A stretch of DNA of 64,000 nt from Limonium bicolor. Its lineage: Eukaryota > Streptophyta > Magnoliopsida > Caryophyllales > Plumbaginaceae. The stretch spans positions 39,199,030-39,263,029 of the forward strand of contig CM041780.1 of the NCBI GenBank assembly GCA_023374045.1, given 5' to 3'. The stretch's first letter is position 1; each line of letters opens with the position of its first letter. The notes below the pieces were generated by a model that was not told the DNA's origin, made no database searches, and was given only the letters and a program-made list of their open reading frames with translations. Of the stretch, positions 24,861-36,311 are shown one piece after another. The translations under genes were made by a program, and so were the position numbers.

Positions 24861-25699
24861 TTTTGGCCAAAAACCTTGTTTAAGGATGGGAAATGATGAG
24901 GATAATTAGGTATTGATGTTATAAGGTTGTTTAAGACATGATTGGTGGGTAACAATGATAATTAAGTGGATGAATAAGTATAAGTGATGAGGAGAAGCGA
25001 TTCACTTAAGATTAAGTTTGTAAGATTAAGTTGTAAGACTTAAGAAGTGTTAGGTTGGGATCATTAAGAGTTAAGTAAGGTAAGTAATTTAAGTAATTTG
25101 AATTAAGTTAAGTGATTAACAACCTAAAACTGAATGAATATTTTAGGACTTGGGAATTTGGACTCCGGAAGAGAGTAAGCAACCGAACAACCAACGGTGA
25201 ACGGTACAGTTCTTCTTGTGACCTGCTTGCTAACGAGGTGTCCCTCGGCTTGTGTGCTATTTGTTTTTGTGTGCTCACTAAACAAGATAAAGCATGCAAC
25301 CGGAATATTATATTTATTGTATTGTTGTGTGATGTTTGAAAACTAACACAACATACCGTGAGAACTTACTAACCAACGTTTAGTAAGGAATTGAGTGAGA
25401 CTAAGGAACGCTCCCTAATATGGGCTGATATAAACCGAAAGAGGTTAACCAACAAACATGGTCTTGAGACTACTACTAACTGGAACTTGAGTGAGGAAAC
25501 TCGGGACCGATCTCCGGTCATGCATGCTAAGAAAAAGGGGGTCGGTATCTATAGCAGATTCGACTTCCGCTTAAGGACTTGTCTTCGGACTTGTAGCCTA
25601 GGGCCGGTTGCCGGCTCAGCTACGCTGGACTCCCGTCCAGGGTAGGTGGCATTAAGATGGTGCGGTGGGATCACCTAAATCCCAGGTTTGGACTTAGGA

Positions 25700-25880
25700 T
25701 ACAACCATTTCCCTCCAGGAACGGTTTGTATACTGAGAATAAGTTAAGATTAAGATTAAGGTAAGGTTAAGATAAGTTGCAACCATTCCTTTTTAAAGGA
25801 TGGTTTGTATTATTAAGATTAAGATAAGCTACATCCATTCCTTATTAAAGGATGGTTGTTTCTAAGATTAAGATAAGACT
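25700..25880 (+). repeat. AAGATTAAG-rich stretch with small hairpins (E7 LTR)
   Basis: Three imperfect palindromes of type CCATTCCTTT...AAAGGATGG lie near 25702, 25778 and 25831, separated by runs of AAGATTAAG and TAAGATAAG. The 3' LTR carries the same stretch around 35540-35720. Confidence 0.6.
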
Positions 25881-26468
25881 AAGATTGAGGTGAGATAAGG
25901 ATGGACTAAGATTAAGAGGGAACATTACTTAAGGAGTTAAATAATTAACTCTCTAATTAAGGGAACGCATTTAAGTCGTTCATTGTGTGTGAACTTTGAT
26001 TGTTCATATCTAAGTTGTTGTTTACTACACTTTCTATTATGTTGTGCATCTAATCAACCTCCATGCTATTGACAATTAGTCGTCATAGCCACGTTAGCTT
26101 GGGGGCCATGAGAGGATCGTACCAGCATTCGTGCTGACCCCCTTTGGGGGCTGTTTTAACTACACAGGTGAACATCAGGAGGCGGCCGTCGCGAGAGTAA
26201 GAAGGGGTACAAGTGTGAAGGGTTAAGTGTGGCCTACGAGTTGTGCATGTACACTCGTATGGCAATTGAGTTAGTAAGATGTATAGGATATGAGGGGATT
26301 GCAAGAAGGAAATGTAATTGGTTAAGGTTGTTGTACTAATGTTCGGTATATTCTGTAGTCAGACCGTGGCAAGGTCCTGGAGTGTAAAGTATTCCGCTGT
26401 GACATGTATATGTATAAGCTGTTAAGTTGCGAGACTACATTTGGATTGAGTTGGGGTGTTACAAAAAG

Positions 26469-26495
26469 TGGTATCAGAGCGTAGTTACGCTCTGA
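26469..26495 (+). promoter_or_regulatory. Primer binding site inside a perfect hairpin (E7)
   Basis: TGGTATCAGAGC (26469-26480) is the usual tRNA-iMet complement of plant LTR elements, five bases after the LTR. TCAGAGCG (26474-26481) pairs with CGCTCTGA (26488-26495) around loop TAGTTA, so most of the primer site is within an 8-bp stem. Confidence 0.93.
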
Positions 26496-28652
26496 AGACA
26501 AGAATTACCGAACTTAGGAGAATATTGAGGTTGAGATTGAGTTATGGGTTAAGGGTTGAGAGATAGAGTGAGAGGTGCGTTAGTCAGGACTTCCCGGTGC
26601 TTACCGGATATCCATAGTACCTAGACCCGCCCTCCACGTCCCTAACCCTGAATACATGGAACAAACGCCAGAGAGAAGAAAGCCTTCTCCTACTCGGAAA
26701 AAAAAACCGATCTGGCAGTTAGTTAACAGTAAGCAAAACGAGAAACATCTTGTTGAGCAACAGTTTATGAGAACTTGAACGTTTTAACTGGGGCGCAGCG
26801 GTGAAACAGGCGCTATCAAGGGAATTCTACCAGTAAGGGAACGGTAATTACCGGCAACATGGGTCGACATGCTACACAGTCGAAATAACCCGCCATACCA
26901 ATGATAAGGAAAGCACTACTAGTGCAATGGATAAGAAAAGAATAAGCGACATGAGTATCGGACAATGGTCCGAATGAGCATGACAAAGGGATGATACAAA
27001 GTATGAGGGATAAGATTAGTGGAAAGTCCAGTTAGGAACGGGAACTCCAAACCCCATACAATGAAGAAGGTTACAAAACCTGGCCAACATAACCCGGACG
27101 ACGGTAGAAACTCATACAAATTGTATACCGGAATAGGACTACGATATAGTGCCTAAAGAAGAATCATTACTTAGTAACCACAACAAGATGTGTGGAGACA
27201 AGAGCGAGTATTAAGACATAAGGAAATATTAAGGGGTTCCCTCAGAAAGAGGAACGCCCTGATAAATGACAGCACTGTCAAACAACAAGGAAACTGCCGG
27301 ATGGTCAGTTATCCAAAATAAGAGATCATCGAAGGAGTCCCGAGGACTACCAATTACATGGGAATTAGAAGGAAGCATCACTTCCAATGTACCTTGCACC
27401 AATAGCCCATCCTGCATGGCGCACTTGCCATAGCAAGTGCTACCACGGTTAAGCTACACGGAAAGCCATCATGGCAAGATAGGAGAACGCTACAGTTGTA
27501 ACACATATTAATACCGGATTGTAAATCCATGAGAACAGAAAAATAAGACCTTGGAAAGGCCCGACGGCCTGACCATGATGAGATAAGGTGACACACCAGT
27601 CAGCCGGGAGCGGAACTTGGAAAAAGTATTAAACCGTATAAATATTAGCAACGTTATAACCCACTACAACAACAACCGACAGTACGGTAAGAACACAATC
27701 CCGAACTCCAAGGGGAAAACCTAAGAGATCGCTTAGAATCCGAGCAAAACACTATGTAAGCAATAACATACAAGGGATGTATTATAAGATACTATTGAGA
27801 CTGTTGAAGCAACGAATTCCAACGAAAACTGGATAAGACTCCCAGGGTGACCATTAAGAATACCGATAACAACATTCTTCAATGAAGATGTTGGAAAACC
27901 CAGAAAACAAGGATAAAAGAAATAAACGTAAGCTATAACCTACTAAGGATTAAAGTCGTACAACCCTGGAAAAGGAAAGCTCGGAGGACTACCCCCACAG
28001 AGCGGGCATAGTCGAGCCGAACAACTGATGAATGGCAGTTAATACTGTTTGTTTAACTCATTAACACCCAAGTATGATTGATCATCAACGGGTGGCATAG
28101 TCAACGGAAGTTGAACGAAGCGTTGAGATGGAAGTATAAGATGACAGGATGATATCCAACTTGGACACCTTAAGGCAAACGCCTAATACGAACTTATCCT
28201 TATTTGCTAAAAGACGTAGGTCTAATAAAACGACAGTATTGTCAAAGACACTAAGTAACCTCAGAATACCTGAATAAACTTCCATAGCAGGAAGCAGGAT
28301 GCAGCGACTTACCATGAAACCCAATACTACATTTAGTATGTAACCTAACGGTAGATAGTGTTCAAAGGATCAGAACCTATCAGGATGACCTACAGATGAG
28401 TAGGAATATAAGTAATGAACTGAGACATTAAGCACTAAGAGCCTACGAGCCAAGGATGTTAACCACATCAGAGCCCGAGGCGCAGTAAGTTATAAGAGAG
28501 CTTGTTTAAGCCACGAAGGAACTACAATTTGTAGATATGAACGGTTACCAAACCTATAACTTAGATTGGGAAGAACATTACCAAGAAAGGGTACCAAAGA
28601 GAATATTGAGATAATGCTAAGGACAGGGACAAAGAACGAACCATGCCTTTTA

Positions 28653-28683
28653 GGGTGGGGATACCTCTCCTTGTTGTGAGGCC
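28653..28683 (+). repeat. 31-bp TRIM fragment inside E7
   Basis: It is an exact 31-bp match to the reverse complement of the first E4 TRIM LTR (segment at about 10152-10182, key text GGCCTCACAACAAGGAGAGG). Flanking bases do not match. It is either a captured fragment or shared ancestry. Confidence 0.7.
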
Positions 28684-30507
28684 ATGAGTGGGAATGAACC
28701 CCTCAAAAGGGTTTTCACTTATTAGAGATGCAATACGCTTTTGTTAGAGAATGGAAACTGTAAACTTGGGATTACCCTGGAACATGTCAGATACACTTGA
28801 GTAATAAGGAAGGTTGCAGAGATAGACCCCTCATCCAACACCCAGGATGTAAGAATTATTGATCGTCAGAGATAAACATTGTGAGTGCACCTTACGGCAC
28901 GTCAAATGACCAATGCTCCGAAGAGCTTGTGATTCAGTGGATGACTTCTTCAGTAACCGGTAGAATTACATGGTAGATAACGTCATAAGGGTGAAATAAT
29001 GCGAGGGAAATCAGCCTACTTACAAATCCGAGATTGGAGCAGAACACCTTCGTATTAAGAGTCAACTATTTTACAGCGCGGTAAAACAACCGCTATACAC
29101 CGGAATGAGAGGACTCCTAGTGTGTTTACACCAAGAAGGGATTGAGTATAAGGTAAGACATGAGAATAAGTGAATAAGAGGTTGCACCATTAATGGGCAA
29201 CATGGTAAGGGCCAACTACCACGGTTGTAGTGGTCGTGAGTACAATAGTTGGATAAGTGGATTAAGTCATGGTGCGCGGTAAGGCGACCATTATGTATGA
29301 GCCGTCAAATATTGACACTGAGGCAATTAGATTTATGAGTTAAGACCAGCATAAGTAAGGAAATAAGATGGTAGATGACTGTGCATTGGTGCCAGTAGTC
29401 TGGACCTGGTTAGGTAAGATTTCACAGGAAGCACACTACCCATTCCTTAAGGAACTGGAAGTGCATTTCTAATAGAATGAATATGAGAAAGAAGATAAGA
29501 GGCTCTATGGAAAGAGACTTAAGCTACTAAGAAATAGAATCAATACGGAATACAGAAAGGAGCTAGAGCATACCATACCCAAGAACACAGTAAATGGACT
29601 TCCCTTGATTAACTTCAAGAAGAACAATAAATGTTATTATGGAACGATGAAAGAGGAGATCGACAACAGAATACTTCATAATTAGCAATAGCTAAACGTG
29701 TGACGGACACTATGAGTTTACTAAAACGAGACGTGGGACGACTGCACCCCACAGGGGCTTGCAGGCCTGACACGCTCATTTATGAGTTAGTTGGGTAGTA
29801 GTAATGTACCAGTAAGGTACCCCATGCATGTAGACGAGTGGTGTAAGGAACACGGGAAGTAGTCGACTCCATACCACGGACAACGACCCAAGATCAGTCA
29901 AGAGCAGCCACTACCACAACAGTCGAAGAGAGAATTCAGTTGAACCAACAACACAAAGAAATTAGAGAACAAATAATTAAGGACTATGAAATGCGAAGAA
30001 CACGGATTGTTAAGTACAGACATTGGGCATGTCTTAGGCTGTAAGAGATTAAACTGTAAAGCGCAATACGCACTAAACAGTAGTTTCAGATTAAAAATCA
30101 TCCTCAGACCAAAGGTCAGATGGAAAGAACGATTTGACATTCGAGGGGAACCATAAGAATACACATTAGATCCCAGAGGACTGGATAGACAAGCTACAAC
30201 TATCAAGGCCGTGTATATATAAAGATAACACGTGACCATTGAGGGACCTTTAGTGCTAAACCATAAGCACGCAGGAGGATATCATACATAAAGGATAAGC
30301 GAGACAGTTAAGCCTAAGACCATCAGAGTGTGCAGCGGAAGCTAGCAGATCACACTAAGTTAAGGAAACGGTATAAGTACCGTTAAGAATCGATACAGAG
30401 ACTAAGTCATTTCTGATCGAATTATAAGTAAGATAGATGACGTGGAAGCTAGAATGCTTGGTGAGAATTAGACATCTTGAACTTATGTTCAAGGATGATA
30501 TAATGCT

Positions 30508-30544
30508 GATTACGTGGGCGTAATCCATTTTAAGGGGGGTAGAG
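30508..30544 (+). promoter_or_regulatory. Second, internal polypurine tract with hairpin (E7)
   Basis: GATTACG-TGGG-CGTAATC (30508-30525) is followed by CATTTTAAGGGGGGTAGAG. The true 3' tract is at 31687-31702, about 1.16 kb downstream, with the same TTTTAAGGGGGGTAGA core. Confidence 0.75.
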
Positions 30545-31083
30545 CGAAAACCGCTTAGCGTATGTTTGTGTACTGAGTACATAAACTACGGTGTGCATAG
30601 CACAAAATAATTTGAGAATATGTTTTACATAAACATTTTGAGATAAATTATGGTTATTGCACACAGAAGATGTGAATACCACACATAAGTACCTATCTTG
30701 TTAACTCCGGTGTGAGTACAAGTTAAGAGAATTAAGGAAGAGGATTAAGGAGATTTAAGAATAAGGAATATATGAGGTATGAGTCGATATGAGACTATGT
30801 GTGAGATAAGAATAAGATAACATTATGAGATACAATTTGATATGAGTATGAGGAGGAAATTGTAATGCTATGAGATATAAGATGGTGAGAATTGGTATGG
30901 GACAGTTATAGAACTTAGTAGGAATTTATATCTTGAGGTAATTACTAAGAGATGAATCGGGAATGTTCGATGGACTGAGTCCACACTTTGGAGATGTATT
31001 GATTATGATTAGAAGAACTAAGAAGATAGAAAATTGGACATGAGTGAATTATCTGATGTTTGAAAATGACGTGGGAGGTGGAA

Positions 31084-31162
31084 CTTGATTTTCTAGGGAT
31101 CAAGGGAAACCAAGCAAAATTGGGGTGGAAGGATAGTTCTACACTGATGCTGATCACATCAG
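31084..31162 (+). promoter_or_regulatory. Twin hairpins of E7
   Basis: CTTGAT/ATCAAG (31084-31089, 31099-31104) keeps its stem but has a different loop. CTGATG-CTGATCA-CATCAG (31144-31162) is identical to the E6 and E9 copies. The spacing between the hairpins is about 40 nt, as in the other elements. Confidence 0.7.
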
Positions 31163-31323
31163 GGTGGGATGATTCCTGAAACTCCCTACCAGTGGTCACA
31201 ATTAAATCACACTATGGATAGAGGCCTTAGGATAAAATGAAATTGGAGTTGATTGTATTTTTAATTAGAGGAATTATTCCTCACATGACCTCGTAAAAAG
31301 GATTACCTTTTTACTGAGTCTCG

Positions 31324-31450
31324 CCCATGAAGTCGAGGACGCACGAGCCTTTGTCTTCGGACCGGTGACATGGGGAGAGCAGAGTGTTTTGTATTCTGGC
31401 CCATGGTGACGAGGACGAATGAGCCATTGTCTACGGACCGGTGACATGGG
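31324..31450 (+). repeat. Two-copy 50-bp repeat bounded by CCCATG/CATGGG
   Basis: Copies at 31324-31373 and 31401-31450 both start CCCATG, contain TCGGACCGG or TACGGACCGG near the end, and finish GTGACATGGG, so each unit has inverted ends. The repeat was not recognised in E6 or E9. Confidence 0.75.
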
Positions 31451-31665
31451 AGAATGCGTTGGAAAGAAAATTATGTGAATGTTTTAATCATCAAAAGAAA
31501 CAAAGAGAATTTTGAGTGTTATACACGCTTGAGCATGTTGTGTGATATTTAAGTATAAGAATATGGCGGATCTAATGATCCAATGAGTTTGAGTATACAT
31601 AAGTATGATCTGTATGATCTATGGAATGAGGTAAGACATGTATTTTAATAAGATAAGATGCATGG

Positions 31666-31702
31666 GAACTTTGGGGACAAAGTTCTTTTAAGGGGGGTAG
31701 AT
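31666..31702 (+). promoter_or_regulatory. 3' polypurine tract and adjacent hairpin (E7)
   Basis: GAACTTTG-GGGA-CAAAGTTC is a perfect 8-bp hairpin (31666-31685), followed by TTTTAAGGGGGGTAGAT touching the 3' LTR start at 31703. Confidence 0.9.
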
Positions 31703-34700
31703 TGAAATACCCCAAACCTAAGTATGCTGAGTAAACATCAAATTATGATGTAGTAAGGCTAGAATATGCCTTAGAAAGATTGGTAGACAATTTAAACCAA
31801 GGAAAACACAAGAAAAAGCCTTAAGAGCAATTAGGGCAAAAATGTGCTCTAAGCTTGGAGAGGCTTGGGTGAGTACCAAAATATCATGATAAGACCTTAG
31901 TAATATTCTAATGGTCATTTTAAACCAATTACCAAAGAAAACCAAGCTTGAAAACAAGTTAAAACACAAAATGAGCTTTAAGAAGTCTTAAAGCACATTT
32001 TTTAGAAATTGTCTTAGAATTGAGTTTTGAGTGGCTAAATGTCCATCATTACTCTTTCATCAACATGTGTACTAATTAGTATCAAATTAGGAAGCCTAAA
32101 TCAATGGGAAATCAAAAATTTCAGAAATATGTGCACTAATTTGTGAATAGTGCCAAATAGTGACTAGTTTAAGTTTTAATCAATATAAGCTAATTAGTTG
32201 GTCAACAAAGACCATGACTAGCCTTATTTAAGATAGGGGGCCGGTTTTCTAAGGGAGGATGAGTCACCATAAGTAGTCAAATAAGGAAGAAAAGAAGAGA
32301 TAAGTAAAAGGAGTACTATTTGCTTTATTAAAGCAAATATCTTATATTAGCCACTTTTCTTCTTCTCTCTCTTCATTTCCCTTCTTCCCACGGTTTTTCT
32401 TCCCTTCTCTTGCTCCAAAACCGAGAGAGCTCATCCATGGGTGCTCCACCTTCAAATGCTCACCAAGTATGCATCTTTGCTCCAAATCAAAAACTAAGTA
32501 TAGATTTCTCTTAGTTAGGCCAAGACCTATCTTTCTATCTTTTCAAATCTTTCAAAGCTCAAGTTTGGTGCCATGAGAAAACTCCATTGATGGAGGAAAA
32601 TCAAGTTTGAAGAGCTCATTAGCTTCTCCATTCTCTTAAGGTAAAGAAAATGTAAGAAAAACCATGTTTCCATCATTCCTTCCACATGGCCGAAAATTAC
32701 TACTCATGGGGCCTTGTTTTTATGCCTTGTTCTAGCTTGATTTATTCACCAAGGACTAGTGGAGGTCCTATTTCATTCAATGCCCAAGTCTACTTTGAGA
32801 CTTCAAAGGTAATCATCCACTTTTATGCCTTAGAACACATTTCTAACCTAGGTTTTCATTCCTTGAGGTTAGTGTATTGTTTAGTACTCATGTGAGTCAT
32901 TGAATATTGGTTAGAACATTGGCAAAGGAAGTTTAAGTGATGGCCGATATTCAATCAAGAAGAAGGTCTAAGGAGGAAGATAAGATAAGCTTGAGAAAAC
33001 AAGGTAAATTACTTACCTAATGGTGGTTTAAGATTAAGGAATGAGTTTTAGATGAGTACCAATGTAGCCTAGAGCTTACATTGTGTATTGGATTATATAA
33101 CCTAAGAAAAAGAACTTAAACAAGCTTATGAATTTGTGACTAAGGAGCCAATGAGAATGAGTTAGTAATATAAGTTTAAGAGGGATTTTAAGAGCATTAT
33201 AACTACTATGAGATTGATGGGTGTATTTGCAGGTTGAAAGCTTTTATATGTGGAAATTCAGTGTTTAAGTTTAAGTCATTTAAGGGCCTAAGAGCCATGA
33301 CATTTAAGAGCCTTAGTGCTATGCAATTTAAGATTATTGCAATATATTGAGTTTGATGTGATTGAGTTGGTTTAGGTGAGAAGATATGATGGAAAAGAAC
33401 TTGATGTGTTGAGATGGTTGAATGAGGAAAACAAAGCATTTGGGCATGATAATATACTAGAGAAGCTATGGCGAAATTTGAGTAGAAAACAATGTGTTTA
33501 GTGGTAGTGGTGAGTTAATATGCCCTAGGGTTCACTAGGGATCATTAAGAGGAATTTGAGTGGAAATGAGTTAACTAAGAAGTTCTTGAGGTTTAGAATG
33601 ACCTAGAGATGTCTAGGAGGAAATTAGAGGATTGGTGAGTGTATTAAACACACCAAAGTCATGGTATGAGAAATGGTAAGACATGTGCAAATTTGGAGGA
33701 AAAGGTGTATAATGCTTTGAGATGATTTAGGTATGAACTAGAGAGTAAAACAATGAGAGTTTTGAGAACCTTGTGTAAGCGTGATGATGCTAGTAGTGGA
33801 CTAATGAGGTTTAGTTTAGATGTTAATGAGTGGACTTAGGTGATGGAAGAGAGGTGTGGGAGAATGTTGTCAAATGTCAAGGAAAATGACTAGGAATGTA
33901 AAAGAGAGTATGATCATGAGGGTGGTGAATAAGATGCATAGAAGAGGTGGAAATGTCTAAGGAGGGTGTTACATGGTCAGGGTAAATGAAGAACCATGTC
34001 AAGGTGTTAAGGTAATGGGAAGCAATATATAAGTAAGCTCAAGAGTTTAGGAGTGATGAGTAACAAATGAAAAGAAGAGAAATTGTGCATGGACATGCAA
34101 GATGACCTTGGAAGGTTTAACGAAGCAAAGATGGAATGTAATGATATTAAGGAGGAGTTATATTGATTGGGAAGGAAACACTTTGGTTAGTCGAAGTTTT
34201 AGATAAAATGTACAAGTTGGAAATGTAAGGAATCATATGATAAGTGTTAGGAGTGTTTGTAAGAATTTAGTAAATGTTTGAGAAGATCTTTGGAAGTTGT
34301 TTTGGAGAGTTTGGTGGAAGTTCTAAGGTGAGTTTAAGTGCCTAAATGATGTTAGAAGACATTATGAGGGTTTAGGAGAAGTTTGGTGAATATTGGTTAA
34401 GTGTTTGAAGGCTTAGAAAATGAGTGTTTTGCCTTGTCCGAACATCCGTCCGGACATGGACGTTCGGACAGGCCCTGTTGCATGAAAATTTTCAGAGTCT
34501 CGACTTATGTCCGACCTTGGGAAGTCCGGACACAAGTTCGGACGTGCCTGCTTCTACTTAGGATTTTCCTCGACCCATGTCCGAACTTCCGAAGTCCGGA
34601 CACATGTTCGGACATGCGTCTGTTTTCAGTTTTGAGTCTCGACTTGCGTCCGAACTTGGGAAGTCCGGACACAAGTTCGGACATGCCACTGTTTTGGCCA

Positions 34701-36306
34701 AAAACCTTGTTTAAGGATGGGAAATGATGAGGATAATTAGGTATTGATGTTATAAGGTTCTTTAAGACATGATTGGTGGGTAACAATGATAATTAAGTGG
34801 ATGAATAAGTATAAGTGATGAGGAGAAGCGATTCACTTAAGATTAAGTTTGTAAGATTAAGTTGTAAGACTTAAGAAGTGTTAGGTTGGGATCATTAAGA
34901 GTTAAGTAAGGTAAGTAATTTAAGTAAGTTGAATTAAGTTAAGTGATTAACAACCTAAAACTGAATGAATGCTTTAGGACTTGGGAATTTGGACTCCGGA
35001 AGAGAGTAAGCAACCGAACAACCAACGGTGAATGGTACAGTTCTTCTTGTGACCTGCTTGCTAACGAGGTGTCCCTCAGCTTGTGTGCTATTTGTTTTTG
35101 TGTGCTCACTAAACAAGATAAAGCATGCAACCGGAATATTATATTTATTGTATTGTTGTGTGATGTTTGAAAACTAACACAACAAACCGTGAGAACTTAC
35201 TAACCAACGTTTAGTAAGGAATTGAGTGAGACTAAGGAACGCTCCCTAATATGGGCTGATATAAACCGAAAGAGGTTAACCAACAAACATGGTCTTGAGA
35301 CTACTACTAACTGGAACTTGAGTGAGGAAACCCAGGACCGATCTCCGGTCATGCATGCTAAGAAAAAGGGGGTCGGTATCTATAGCAGATTCGACTTCCG
35401 CTTAAGGACTTGTCTTCGGACTTGTCTTCGGACTTGTAGCCTAGGGCCGGTTGCCGGCTCAGCTACGCTAGACTCCCGTCCAGGGAAGGTGGCATTAAGA
35501 TGGTGCGGTGGGATCACCTAAATCCAAGGTTTGGACTTAGGATACAACCATTTCCCTCCAGGAACGGTTTGTATACTGAGAATAAGTTAAGATTAAGATT
35601 AAGGTAAGGTTAAGATAAGTTGCAACCATTCCTTTTTAAAGGATGGTTTGTATTATTAAGATTAAGATAAGCTACATCCATTCCTTATTAAAGGATGGTT
35701 GTTTCTAAGATTAAGATAAGACTAAGATTGAGGTGAGATAAGGATGGACTAAGATTAAGAGGGAACATTACTTAAGGAGTTAAATAATTAACTCTCTAAT
35801 TAAGGGAACGCATTTAAGTCGTTCATTGTGTGTGAACTTTGATTGTTCATATCTGAGTTGTTGTTTACTGCACTTTCTATTATGTTGTGCATCTAATCAA
35901 CCTCCATGCTATCGACAATTAGTCGTCGTAGCCACGTTAGCTTGGGGGCCATGAGAGGATCGTACCAACATTCGTGCTGACCCCCTTTGGGGGCTGTTTT
36001 TACTACACAGGTGAACATCAGGAGGCGGCCGTCGCGAGAGTAAGAAGGGGTACAAGTGTGAAGGGTTAAGTGTGGCCTACGAGTTGTGCATGTAGACTCG
36101 TATGGCAATTGAGTAAGTAAGATGTATAGGATATGAGGGGATTGCAAGAAGGAAATGTAATTGGTTAAGGTTGTTGTACTAATGTTCGGTATATTCTGTA
36201 GTCAGACCGTGGCAAGGTCCTGGAGTGTAAAGAATTCCGCTGTGACATGTATATGTATAAGCTGTTAAGTTGCGAGACCACATTTGGATTGAGTTGGGGT
36301 GTTACA
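31703..36306 (+). mobile_element. E7: 3' LTR
   Basis: It is a near copy of 21864-26463. Among the scattered differences is a tandem 12-bp gain, ACTTGTCTTCGG, at about 35408-35432, where the 5' LTR has one copy. The hairpin array is at 34436-34690 and CCCCCTTTGGGGG at 35981-35993. It ends GGGGTGTTACA, then target duplication CCTTT. Confidence 0.95.
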
Positions 36307-36311
36307 CCTTT
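36307..36311. repeat. Target site duplication CCTTT, right of E7
   Basis: This is the partner of 21859-21863. E6 internal sequence resumes immediately after it. Confidence 0.95.

Larger units (their letters stand above)
21864..26463 (+). mobile_element. E7: 5' LTR
   Basis: The modules in order are: promoter-like block near 22485-22560; donor-like AAGGTAA sites (GT at 22807, 22975 and 23170); acceptor TTTGCAG/G at 23398; hairpin array 24605-24860; a hairpin-rich AAGATTAAG stretch at 25700-25880; and CCCCCTTTGGGGG at 26138-26150. The YRTGGG hairpin present in other families is not recognisable here. All short frames are non-coding. Confidence 0.93.
26496..31640 (+). mobile_element. E7: non-coding internal domain
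   Basis: It has no long frame and no recognisable retroelement protein motif on either strand. Blocks near the primer site, around 29700-30600 and around 31080-31200 align with the E6 and E9 internals in reverse orientation, while much of the middle is diverged. It contains a TRIM-derived 31-bp piece (28653-28683), a second purine tract (30508-30544), twin hairpins (31084-31162) and a two-copy repeat (31324-31450). Conservation without coding is the LARD hallmark; a packaging or structural RNA role is inferred. Confidence 0.8.
21864..36306 (+). mobile_element. E7: complete non-autonomous giant-LTR element (LARD-like), 14.4 kb
   Basis: It has a 5' LTR 21864-26463 (4600 bp), an internal domain 26464-31702 (5239 bp) and a 3' LTR 31703-36306 (4604 bp). 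Termini are TGAAATACCCC and GGGGTGTTACA. Target duplications CCTTT flank it. A primer site matching tRNA-iMet follows the first LTR and a purine tract precedes the second. No gag, protease, RT, RNase H or integrase motif is seen. These proportions match LARDs. The two LTRs are very similar; the 210 bp at 22852-23061 and 32686-32895 encode the same peptide without a difference. It is therefore a young insertion, made after E6. Confidence 0.95.

Noticed and set aside
24566..24955. Overlapping frames on both strands with repeated peptide units in the E7 array
   Set aside because: The peptide repeat only mirrors the DNA hairpin units. Unit lengths of 69-73 bp are not kept at multiples of three, and both strands are equally open because the arms are inverted repeats.
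25740..25920. Telomere-like repeats
   Set aside because: AAGATTAAG runs are irregular and do not match the plant telomere unit TTTAGGG or its complement.
26469..26480. Part of a tRNA gene
   Set aside because: Only the complement of the tRNA 3' end is present, next to an LTR; it is a primer binding site.
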